Shown piece by piece: positions 56,725 to 64,000 of a DNA stretch of 64,000 bases (position 1 is the stretch's first letter; every line of letters begins with the position of its first letter). The notes under the pieces were generated by a model. It saw only the letters and a list, made by a program, of their open reading frames with translations. It searched no databases and was not told the origin of the DNA. The stretch covers positions 62,001 to 126,000 of the forward strand of contig NZ_LKBT01000001.1 of assembly GCF_002699985.1 (NCBI RefSeq), written 5' to 3'. The position numbers and the translations under genes were made by a program. The stretch comes from Pseudomonas sp. ICMP 561. Its GTDB lineage: Bacteria > Pseudomonadota > Gammaproteobacteria > Pseudomonadales > Pseudomonadaceae.

Positions 56725-56760
56725 AAAGCCCGCAGCTTGTGAGAGTTGCGGGCTTTTTTT
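56725..56760 (+). terminator. Rho-independent terminator after fabI
   Basis: AAAGCCCGCA and TGCGGGCTTT form a 10-bp stem with a 12-base loop, followed by a run of T residues. It starts 21 bp after the fabI stop. The palindromic element's terminal repeat begins immediately behind the T run. Confidence 0.93.
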
Positions 56761-56761
56761 G

Positions 56762-57530
56762 TGTACATATCCGTTGGCGGGGTAGCGGCTGAAATTGGTT
56801 GCGCTTTTACAGCGCGTCACTTTTGAACATCCGGAAGCCGGCCCAGACAAAAGTAACCAAAGCGCTCTTGCCCCATCACTCGGTCCCTCGCCTAGGCTCG
56901 GGATGCCCGCCCGCAGATCTGAAACCGTGGGCCGCCGCAACGGGCCATCCATGGCCCAATGCGGCTAACCCGGCGTCCTGCCGGGTTGCCCACGGTTTCA
57001 GATCTGCGTTCGGCCAGCGTGATTTAACGGGGCGCCTCAGATCAAAATCAAAAGCGCGGCGGCCTGACAGCCGACCTGGTTAGTGAGCTTTCAGGGCTTC
57101 TGTAGGAGCTGCCGAAGGCTGCGATGCATTGTGTCAGACGACGTATGCGTTGGCCGTGGTAACGTCTCGCGAACAAGTTCGCTCCTACCGGTCCGAGGCG
57201 CTACCACTGGCTGTCTCAATATGCTATTGATCTGCTTTTGATTTTGATCTTAAGCGCCCCGTTAAACCACGCCGGCCGGAATTCGACATTGCTGCGTGGG
57301 GGCTCTTGTTAACGGAAGGGGCGGCAGGGATGCCGGTTTAGCCGCCTCAGGCCATGGATAGCCGGTGGCGGCGGCACCACGCAGCAATGTCGGATTACGG
57401 GTATGCCGAGCGACAGCGAGGCACCCAGTGGTGGGGCAAGAGCGTTTTGGTTACTTTTGCGCTGTTCAAAAGTGACGCGCTGTAAAAGCGCAACCAATAC
57501 CAGCCGTTACCCCAACAACGGATATGTACG
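56762..57530. repeat. Large palindromic intergenic element, copy 3
   Basis: About 769 bp with TGTACATATCCGTT and AACGGATATGTAC ends. The left cloverleaf 56912-57008 is closed by a perfect 20-bp stem starting CGCAGATCTGAAACCGTGGG, and contains AACCCGGC-GTCCT-GCCGGGTT and GGGCCAT-CC-ATGGCCC hairpins. The right cloverleaf is at about 57284-57392. The core (57040-57249) is bounded by GATCAAAATCAAAAGC and its complement and has a REP pair at 57101-57189 in the same orientation as copy 2. It fills the gap between the convergent fabI and YbhN-like genes. Confidence 0.87.
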
Positions 57531-57543
57531 CAAAAACAAATGA

Positions 57544-58545
57544 TCAGGCCCCACCCTCAGCCTGATTCCTCTCCCCCATCTTCTTGCTACGCTTCTCCAG
57601 CACCAGATAAACCACCACAGCAATCACCAGCGGCAGCAGAAAGTAAATCGCCCGGTAGCCAATCAGCGCCGCCAGCAAGGTGCCTTTCGAGAACTCATCC
57701 TGAAGCAAGGTCATGAAGACCGTTTCCAGCACCCCAAGCCCCGCCGGGATATGCGTGATCACACCAGCGATGCTGCTGATCAACAACACCCCAAGAATGG
57801 CTGGATAGAACGCCTTGTCCGGTAGCAGGGTATAAATCACCAACGCCATCAGCGACCAGTTCAGCGCGCCGAGACTGGCCTGCAGCAGCGCCTGCTTCAT
57901 CGATGGCAGCGTGATCTCCTGCTTGCGAACGGTCCACGAACGACGCTTGGAAAACCGGCAAGCCAGCAAATAAGCACACGACACCGCCAACAAAGCAAAG
58001 CCGATCAACCGTAGCGTTCCAGTACCTACCGCCCACTCCTTGGGCAGCTCCAGAAAGCCCATGGCAAAAACACCACCTGCCAGAATCATGTAACCCAACC
58101 AATTGGTGATCAGGCTCAGACTCAACACACGAGTAATAGTTGGCACATCGAGCCCGAGCCGGGAATACAGGCGATAACGCAACGCAATCCCGCCGACCCA
58201 CGAACTTAGGTTCAGGTTGAACGCATAACAGACAAACGCCACCGGTACGATTTGTTTGATCGCCAGCTTGTGCCCGGTATAAAACCGCGCCAACACATCA
58301 AAACAGCAGTACGTGAGGTAGCTGCACAGCGCAATCACGACACCTAACGCCAGGGTACTTAGCTTGTAGGACTGCAACGCCTGCTTCACTTCCTGCCAGT
58401 CGAGGTTCTTGACCAGCAGGAACAACAACACTGGGACCGCGATAAAGAAGAACAGGTTAAAGGCACGCTTGGCCCACTTCCATTTGTTGCTTTGCTTCTC
58501 TTTTTCTTTTGGCTGATCCGAAGACGCCTCATAAGCCTGACTCAT
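57544..58545 (-). CDS. YbhN-like lysylphosphatidylglycerol-synthase-type membrane protein
   Basis: The 333-residue protein has about eight hydrophobic segments and the UPF0104/LPG-synthase transmembrane pattern (SYLTYCCFDVLARFYTG, SSIAGVITHIPAGLGVLETV). It lacks the cytoplasmic aminoacyl-transferase domain of MprF, so it is a flippase-like or unknown membrane protein. It is the last gene of the DUF72-YbhP-ClsB-YbhN unit; its ATG overlaps the clsB stop. E. coli has the same ybhP-ybhO-ybhN neighbourhood, which supports a lipid-related role. Confidence 0.88.
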   Translation of the reverse strand: MSQAYEASSDQPKEKEKQSNKWKWAKRAFNLFFFIAVPVLLFLLVKNLDWQEVKQALQSYKLSTLALGVVIALCSYLTYCCFDVLARFYTGHKLAIKQIVPVAFVCYAFNLNLSSWVGGIALRYRLYSRLGLDVPTITRVLSLSLITNWLGYMILAGGVFAMGFLELPKEWAVGTGTLRLIGFALLAVSCAYLLACRFSKRRSWTVRKQEITLPSMKQALLQASLGALNWSLMALVIYTLLPDKAFYPAILGVLLISSIAGVITHIPAGLGVLETVFMTLLQDEFSKGTLLAALIGYRAIYFLLPLVIAVVVYLVLEKRSKKMGERNQAEGGA

Positions 58546-59825
58546 AGCGACTTCTCCTGATCCGATTGCAGGCTGGACTTCAACTGCTCTGTGACGCTGC
58601 TTTTCTCATTTTCAACAACGCTCGCTTCAGGAATTACATCCGCAGCCCGCAACGGTTTGAGCCTCATGCCATGGGCCGGAAACAAGCCAGCGATGGCCGG
58701 GAAGTGACGCAGGAAGTGAAAACTCAGGAAGATCATCGGCGCACGCCACCATTGACCGCGTGCCGCGCCCCTCAGGTTCATTTCTTTACTGTGGGCCGCA
58801 GCGAGTCCGGTCAAATGCTCGTGCAGATGCTGATTGAGCTGTTGATCGCGGATGAACAGGTTCACTTCAAGATTCAGCGCAAGGCTCAGCGGGTCCAGGT
58901 TGCTGGAGCCGACGGTGGACCACTCACGGTCAATCAGTGCGACTTTGCCGTGCAGGGCGCGCTGGGTGTATTCGTGGATTTTCACCCCGTCACGCAATAA
59001 GTAGGTGTATGTCAGCCGCGAGCAGACACGCACGAACGGCATGTCCGGCTGGCCTTGCAGAATCAGGGTGACCTTGACGCCACGGCGCGCAGCATTTCGC
59101 AACTCACGCAGGAAGCGGTAGCTGGGGAAGAAGTAGGCGTTAGCGATGGTGATCCGCTGGGTTGCATTACGAATCGCCAGCAAATACTGCTCTTCGATAT
59201 CAGTGGTGTGCTCCTCGTTGTCGCGCTCACACAACAGCATTCGCGCACTGCCCGCGTGCTGGGTCGCTACGCGCAGCGCCGGGACTTTGGCTCGCACACC
59301 TTCACTCAACAGGCGCATGGCGGACTTGTGAATATCGCCGACGATAGGGCCACGAACCAGGACTGCATAATCCTGCTTGGCAGTCAGACCGGTATCACTC
59401 ATGTGATCAACGCTGTAGTTAATGCCGCCAATGAAGGCCAGCTCACCGTCGATAACCACGACTTTTCGGTGCAGACGCCGGAACAGGTTGGTGCGCATGC
59501 CCATCAGGCGCGGACGCGGATCAAAGAGCTGAATATGAACACCCGCAGCCAGCATCCGGCCGACAAATGACTTGCTGAGATCCGAAGTCCCGTAATCGTC
59601 CACGGTCACCACGACGTAAGCGCCGTTGCTAGCAGCCTCAATGAGCGCTTGCTGGAGCGCCTCCCCGATCCGGTCTTCGAAAATGATGAAGGTTTCCAGC
59701 AGCACTTCTTTGCGCGCCGCGCGAATGCATTCGAAGACGCGAGTGAAATAGTCTTCGCCGTTGATCAGCAACTCAACCGAATTGCCCTCTTGCCACTGCC
59801 CGTGGTTATTCGCCTGATCACTCAT
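58542..59825 (-). CDS. clsB: Cardiolipin synthase B
   Basis: The 427-residue phospholipase-D-superfamily protein has two HKD motifs: H119-K121-D126 ([17 protein letters not shown]) and H292-K294-D299 ([20 protein letters not shown]). It lacks the N-terminal membrane helices of ClsA, as expected for ClsB (YbhO). It makes cardiolipin from phosphatidyl donors at the inner membrane. ATG 59825 has GGAG upstream and overlaps the YbhP stop; a longer frame adds 16 atypical residues. Its stop overlaps the next ATG, so the operon is tightly coupled. Confidence 0.93.
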   Translation of the reverse strand: MSDQANNHGQWQEGNSVELLINGEDYFTRVFECIRAARKEVLLETFIIFEDRIGEALQQALIEAASNGAYVVVTVDDYGTSDLSKSFVGRMLAAGVHIQLFDPRPRLMGMRTNLFRRLHRKVVVIDGELAFIGGINYSVDHMSDTGLTAKQDYAVLVRGPIVGDIHKSAMRLLSEGVRAKVPALRVATQHAGSARMLLCERDNEEHTTDIEEQYLLAIRNATQRITIANAYFFPSYRFLRELRNAARRGVKVTLILQGQPDMPFVRVCSRLTYTYLLRDGVKIHEYTQRALHGKVALIDREWSTVGSSNLDPLSLALNLEVNLFIRDQQLNQHLHEHLTGLAAAHSKEMNLRGAARGQWWRAPMIFLSFHFLRHFPAIAGLFPAHGMRLKPLRAADVIPEASVVENEKSSVTEQLKSSLQSDQEKSL

Positions 59826-60607
59826 AAGGTTAACTCCACTGCCAGCGGCGCATGATCTGAAAGGTGTGACCACGGACGATTGGACAAGACTTTGGGTCGA
59901 TTGCTCGTGGCATTGCGTACGTAAATGCGGTCAAGCCGAAGCAACGGCCAGCGCGCGGGAAAACTTTTAGCGGAGACGCCGAAGTGCTGAACGAAAACTT
60001 CGTGCAACCCGGTGCCTTCAAGCGCCGCATCGGCGCGCTGACGCCAGTCGTTGAAATCCCCGGCTACGATCACCGCCTCGCCTTCCGGTAACCGGGCCAG
60101 CAATTCGGCGAGCAGCTTCAGTTGCTGCTGGCGATGATTTTCCCGCAAGCCCAGATGCACGCAGATGGCATGCACGTGACCGTGATGGGGAACATCCAGC
60201 ACGCAGTGCAACAAGCCGCGCTCTTCTGTGCCATGGATCGAGATGTCGAGGTTCTCGTGGTAGCTGATCGGGTACTTGGACAGCAGCGCGTTGCCATGGT
60301 GGCCGTGGGGATAGACCGCGTTGCGGCCATAGGCGAAATCACCCCACATGCTGTCCGCCAGGAATTCGTACTGCGAGGTCGTTGGCCAATCCTTCACGCG
60401 CTGGGCGTGATTTTGATGTTCGCCGTGAACCTCCTGCAAAAACACCACATCGGCAGACACTGAGCGCACCGCGTCTCGCAACTCGGGCAAAATAAATCGG
60501 CGATTCAGAAAACCGAATCCCATGTGCATGTTCATGGTCAGCACGTTCAGGGAAACGCTGGCAGATGTAGCCGTTCGCACGCCAACCGGCGTTGTGGCAC
60601 TGGTCAA
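59822..60607 (-). CDS. YbhP-like endonuclease/exonuclease/phosphatase
   Basis: The 261-residue protein has the EEP fold motifs: [11 protein letters not shown] (Asn), [11 protein letters not shown] (metal-binding Glu), [12 protein letters not shown] (catalytic Asp/Asn) and [11 protein letters not shown] (catalytic His). It may be a phosphodiesterase or phosphatase acting on nucleic acid or lipid headgroups; position next to clsB favours lipids (inference). Translation starts at TTG 60607 with AAGGAG just upstream; no suitable ATG is available. It overlaps the DUF72 stop and the clsB start. Confidence 0.88.
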   Translation of the reverse strand: MTSATTPVGVRTATSASVSLNVLTMNMHMGFGFLNRRFILPELRDAVRSVSADVVFLQEVHGEHQNHAQRVKDWPTTSQYEFLADSMWGDFAYGRNAVYPHGHHGNALLSKYPISYHENLDISIHGTEERGLLHCVLDVPHHGHVHAICVHLGLRENHRQQQLKLLAELLARLPEGEAVIVAGDFNDWRQRADAALEGTGLHEVFVQHFGVSAKSFPARWPLLRLDRIYVRNATSNRPKVLSNRPWSHLSDHAPLAVELTL

Positions 60608-61521
60608 AACTCAACTCCTTGCAGGTCGCCCGGCGCAACGTCCAGCCCTTTGGCGAGATCGAAGCGCTCCAGCAATTGACGGGCGTCATACGGCGCACGG
60701 ACTTTAAGGTCGTTATCGAAGTAGCAATAAATGTCCCGGGATTTGCGTTTAAGCCCTTTTCCAGTAATCAACACCTGGGCGTCGGACGGCTGTGAGCCTT
60801 TGCGCCAGGCATCGATACGATCGCCCCAATACTGGATGGCCTTGTCGGTATAGCCACTGGCATAAAGTTTTTTATCGCCGTGCAGCCTCAAGTAGACAAA
60901 ATCACTGGTCAGGTCTTCGATGTACGGCCACTTGCCTGCGGTGTCCGCCATCACCAACGCCACTTTGTACTTGCGTAACAAGGTAATGAACTCAGGCACC
61001 TTGAAACTTGCGTGACGGATTTCCACCGCATGGCGTAGACGACCGGTTTGGGGAAGGTCCAGATAGCCGGGCTTGTGCATTTTTTCGTCGCACTGCGCAG
61101 CGCAACGCCTGGCCTGCTTCATGTCATGAGGCAACAGCGTGAGGAAGTGTTCGAATTGCTCAGCATCGAATTTGAAGCTCGGCGGAAACTGCCAGAGGAT
61201 CGGTCCCAGTTTCTGTTTGAGCTGAAAAATACCCGACGCAAAGAAGTTGGCGACGGGTTTCTCAACCTCATTCAGGCGCCGCACATGGGTAATGAAACGT
61301 GGGGCTTTGACACTGAACACAAAATCATCAGGCGTATCGGCATACCAGCGCGCATATAAGTCCGGCGATTGCAGAGCGTAAAAAGAGCCATTGATCTCGA
61401 TACTGTTGACCGCACGAGACGCAAACTTGAGCTCGTTTTTCTGTGTCAGCCCTTCCGGATAAAAGTCGCCCCGCCACGGGACGTAGCGCCAGCCGGAGAT
61501 GCCAATGCGGATATCGCTCAT
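60604..61521 (-). CDS. DUF72 (YecE-like) protein
   Basis: The 305-residue TIM-barrel-like protein has the DUF72 pattern: [20 protein letters not shown] at the start, [19 protein letters not shown], and the C-terminal [20 protein letters not shown]. The function is not established. It heads the four-gene operon with ybhP, clsB and ybhN, all overlapping by a few bases. ATG 61521 matches the family start. Confidence 0.9.
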   Translation of the reverse strand: MSDIRIGISGWRYVPWRGDFYPEGLTQKNELKFASRAVNSIEINGSFYALQSPDLYARWYADTPDDFVFSVKAPRFITHVRRLNEVEKPVANFFASGIFQLKQKLGPILWQFPPSFKFDAEQFEHFLTLLPHDMKQARRCAAQCDEKMHKPGYLDLPQTGRLRHAVEIRHASFKVPEFITLLRKYKVALVMADTAGKWPYIEDLTSDFVYLRLHGDKKLYASGYTDKAIQYWGDRIDAWRKGSQPSDAQVLITGKGLKRKSRDIYCYFDNDLKVRAPYDARQLLERFDLAKGLDVAPGDLQGVEF

Positions 61522-62016
61522 GATGAGAGGCCCAGTGCAATACGCGGCGCCCGTGAGCTGCGGACCTCCAGACGCGATCCTGGCCGAGGTCCACGCCCGC
61601 TTTCAGGCATGAATGTTCACGTCATATGAAGCCTGGCACTGGCACAGGTTCCATACCGTTTTTTCAGCTCAGTAAACTCACCCGTGTCGTCCAGGTTATC
61701 GACCCAACAGGTGAGTCGGTGCTGCGCATTGCAGGCCTGGCCCCAGAAAGATGCGCCACCAACCGGACCTGAACGCTCTCAGCGTTGGCGCATGGCTAGC
61801 ATGTCCTGACGAAAAAAAGCGGTTCCGGCATGGGTATTGCTGCAACGATATAAGCGATCCTTGGTCAAGAAAGTGACTGCACTGCAAGCACTCATCGACC
61901 CGCCATCGCCGAGCAAGCTAGAGCATTGAGCGGTCGAAACACGGCAAGCCAGAAATCGGCCTGCGGCAATCTGCATCTGTGCCTAAAATGCCAAAAAACA
62001 ATCAAGGGAAAACACC
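61522..62016. other. Intergenic region without convincing gene
   Basis: This 495-bp stretch separates the divergent DUF72 and cytochrome genes. Two short frames on the minus strand (up to 65 codons, 61779-61976) have no recognisable family and no good start. I see no REP hairpin, terminator or structured RNA that I can name. AAGGGAAAA just before 62017 is the cytochrome ribosome site. Confidence 0.5.
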
Positions 62017-62556
62017 GTGAATACACCTTCAGCAGTACGCTATAGCTATAGAGCCCGTTGGCTTCACTGGGTAATGGCCATCCTGATCGTGCTGGCGTAC
62101 GCCCTTATCCTGAGCCGCACACAATTTGCGCGTGGTTCTGGGTTGCGAGCTTTCGCGGTACAAAGCCATTTCTGGGTAGGCATTCTCGTGCTGACCCTGG
62201 CATTCTTCCGCGTTGCTGAACGGCGCCGTCATACGCCACCGGATATAACACCACCACTTGAGGGTTTTCTGCGACTCGCGGCAACCGCTTCCCACTATCT
62301 GCTTTATGCGTTCCTGTTTGCACAGCCACTACTTGGGCTGTTTACAGTGCTGATAGAAAAAGGCTCGCTGCCAATTCCTTTGACGGATACTTTGATCCCG
62401 TCACCCTTCCCCGTCTCCGAGCGCTTCGCCGAATCACTGGAAGACCTGCACAAACTGTTGGGCTCCATTTTTTACTACATCATTGGCCTGCATGTCGTTG
62501 CCGCGATCTGGCACCACTTCGTGCGCAAGGACAACACGCTCAAACGTATGGTGTAG
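62017..62556 (+). CDS. Cytochrome b561 family protein
   Basis: The 179-residue protein has four hydrophobic helices and conserved histidines in the CybB positions: RWLHWVMA, QSHFWVG, ATASHYLLYAF and GLHVVAAIWHHF. It binds two haems b in the inner membrane and oxidises ubiquinol or passes electrons to superoxide (family knowledge). It stands alone between the DUF72 operon and the following exported protein. Length is normal for CybB-type proteins. Confidence 0.9.
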   Translation: MNTPSAVRYSYRARWLHWVMAILIVLAYALILSRTQFARGSGLRAFAVQSHFWVGILVLTLAFFRVAERRRHTPPDITPPLEGFLRLAATASHYLLYAFLFAQPLLGLFTVLIEKGSLPIPLTDTLIPSPFPVSERFAESLEDLHKLLGSIFYYIIGLHVVAAIWHHFVRKDNTLKRMV

Positions 62557-62618
62557 GGCCTCCCTTCGCCATGATGATTTGCAGGGGGTGGGTGTTGCCT
62601 CGTGCCAAATGGTAGACC

Positions 62619-62690
62619 GGTAGGAGCGCACGAGTACCGCGATGGCTTTGTGTCAGAATAAGTGCTTTCGTAGCCTTCGACAGCTCCTAC
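62619..62690. repeat. Chimeric REP hairpin
   Basis: The left arm GGTAGGAGCGCACGAGTACC followed by GCGATGGC belongs to the GCTTGCCCGCG type, whereas the right arm TAGCCTTCGACAGCTCCTAC belongs to the GCTGCCGAAGG type. Only the outer GTAGGAGC / GCTCCTAC words pair. Confidence 0.75.
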
Positions 62691-62767
62691 GAAGTGCATT
62701 TCAAACCCGAAAGGAATGCAAGAGCCAGCGCTCACATCCCTCGCCCTAGCCCTCTCAAGGACGTTCC

Positions 62768-64000
62768 ATGCAAAGCCGCCTGCTGACTTCTCTGGCCATC
62801 GCCGTGTGTGCATCGGCTTCCTCCCTCGCCCAAGCCAGCAGTGATGACTCCTGCTATCCGACCTGGTCGATACTCAGCGAACAGCTGGACCCTTGCAGTA
62901 ACTTGCCTTTCCTCAGCCCCGGCAATGACAGCTCGGTTAATCTGCGGCTGCTGCTGGCCAATGCCGGCAAGTTGCAATTGAGCCCCGCAGCACTGAACAA
63001 GGATGACCTTGCTGAAGGTTACGGAGAAGTACCTTTTGCTCATTACCGCCTGCTGCCGGTGCAAGGCGAGATCGATGACGAGGTTGCCAAAGACGGCCAT
63101 ACACTCGGCCTGAATGAGATGCTTGCCTCACTGGGCATCAAGCGCGAACCCGCAGAAGTGGCTGGCGATATGCTGGTCGACGGCGAAGGCAGCCGCTGCC
63201 GCAGCAACAATGAAACCACCGCCACGGATTTCATTCGCGAATTGATCAAGACGCCGGAACTCTCCCCTGCTGAACGCGCTGCGCTGGCGAATAGCCGGAT
63301 GCAGATGCTCCCGGCCTGCGGGTGGGAGCCCGAGCAACTGACCAGTCTGTTGCCTGGCGAAATCACCTCGAGCACAGGCAAGGCCTTCACCACTTATCTG
63401 CAAGCGGCCGCCGACTTCTACAGCGGACGTTTCGTCGATGCGAGCAAGGGCTTCACCTTGCTGGCTGATAATCCAAACGAATGGTTGAAAGATACGGCGC
63501 TGTACATGATTGGCCGAACCGAGCTGAACCTCGCTCAGGAGAAAGCCTTTGAATACGGCGAACTGAGGCCGGATCGCGTCGATCTGGCTGCGGCCAGACG
63601 TGCCGAAAGCGCCTTCAGGAACTATGTAGACAATTACCCCTATGGCGTCTACTCCAACACCGCCACTGGCTTGCTGCGCCGGGTGCACTGGCTGACTCAG
63701 GACAAAGACAAGCTTGCCGCTGATTATGAAGCGCTGCTATTCCGCCCAGGCGAAGACAGCACGGCTGACGAAGCGCTGATGCGCGAGGCGGATCTCAAGC
63801 TCATCACGCCGAACACGACCGCGATCAAGTCGCCCATGATCGCCGCCGTCAATGACCTGATGTGGATGCGTGAAGGCTCCAGCAACAAGCTGACCAAAGC
63901 CAGTTTAATGGCGCAAAAGGACACCTTCGCCGAACATCCTGAACTCTTCACTTATCTACAGGCCGCGTTTGCCCTCTACGTGGAGAACAATCCGGCCAGC
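62768..64000 (+). CDS. Exported repeat-rich protein, 3' end missing
   Basis: A reading frame open to the end of the window (411 codons visible). It begins MQSRLLTSLAIAVCASASSL with cleavage near AQA-S, then a Cys-containing mature start (DDSCYPTWSILSEQLDPCSN). The mature part is helical and TPR-like: FTTYLQAAADFYSGRFVDAS, AMINO-rich helices with paired aromatic residues such as AESAFRNYVDNYPYGVYSNT resemble outer-membrane assembly or cell-wall TPR proteins. I do not recognise a specific family. ATG 62768 follows AAGGACG at about 9 bases. Confidence 0.75.
   Translation, partial: MQSRLLTSLAIAVCASASSLAQASSDDSCYPTWSILSEQLDPCSNLPFLSPGNDSSVNLRLLLANAGKLQLSPAALNKDDLAEGYGEVPFAHYRLLPVQGEIDDEVAKDGHTLGLNEMLASLGIKREPAEVAGDMLVDGEGSRCRSNNETTATDFIRELIKTPELSPAERAALANSRMQMLPACGWEPEQLTSLLPGEITSSTGKAFTTYLQAAADFYSGRFVDASKGFTLLADNPNEWLKDTALYMIGRTELNLAQEKAFEYGELRPDRVDLAAARRAESAFRNYVDNYPYGVYSNTATGLLRRVHWLTQDKDKLAADYEALLFRPGEDSTADEALMREADLKLITPNTTAIKSPMIAAVNDLMWMREGSSNKLTKASLMAQKDTFAEHPELFTYLQAAFALYVENNPAS

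Noticed and set aside
61779..61976. 65-codon minus-strand frame in the DUF72/cytochrome gap
   Set aside because: No recognisable family, weak start context and an atypical Cys/Arg-rich composition.

Overview
The window is chromosomal DNA of a Pseudomonas species, most likely from the fluorescens/syringae lineage. The evidence is high GC coding sequence, many intergenic REP hairpins whose outer arms read GTAGGAGC or GTGGGAGC, an efeUOB operon followed by a short efeM-type gene, and the block fabI-yej-mltD-gloB-methyltransferase-rnhA-dnaQ, which I recall as syntenic with PA1806-PA1816 of P. aeruginosa. I see no tRNA, rRNA, insertion sequence, prophage or CRISPR array.

Layout. 1-7.1 kb: the end of a SulP anion transporter, a 117-bp tandem array, a two-gene AtuA-type module with a CitMHS carboxylate transporter under a divergent LysR regulator, and a class C beta-lactamase. 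7.4-12 kb: a Fur-box-preceded ferrous iron importer (efeU, efeO, efeB and a second EfeO-like gene). 12.1-18.5 kb: a PL7 alginate lyase, then a MarR-controlled aromatic-acid-type efflux operon (FUSC, DUF1656, HlyD, outer-membrane lipoprotein) whose promoter region carries the exact SlyA consensus. 19.2-25.9 kb: a ZntB-like transporter, an aldo/keto reductase, a PiT phosphate transporter, and a LysR/MFS divergent pair. 25.9-28.5 kb: a single 716-codon gene joining EgtB to EgtD (ergothioneine synthesis), plus a DUF427 gene. 28.8-36.3 kb: XdhC-like protein, an EmrB/EmrA-like efflux pair, and two valine-catabolism-type enzymes. 36.4-42.8 kb: a very large toxin-like protein with a C-terminal HExxH motif, an FMN reductase and a small orphan gene. 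43-56.7 kb: conserved housekeeping genes (DNA proofreading, RNase H, glyoxalase II, MltD, the Yej peptide importer with two binding proteins, FabI). 57.5-64 kb: a four-gene DUF72-YbhP-ClsB-YbhN operon, a cytochrome b561 and a partial periplasmic protein.

The most unusual structure is a family of three intergenic elements of about 750 bp (18471-19230, 33143-33886, 56762-57530). They share terminal inverted repeats and two homologous inverted arms, each arm able to fold as a branched, cloverleaf-like structure. A roughly 200-bp core holds a chimeric REP pair, and that core is in the opposite orientation in the first copy. Other notable points are the EgtB-EgtD fusion in the order opposite to fungal Egt1, two related roughly 120-bp REP tandem arrays, and several clear operator palindromes. 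All functional assignments come from reading motifs and from remembered family features; no database search was run.
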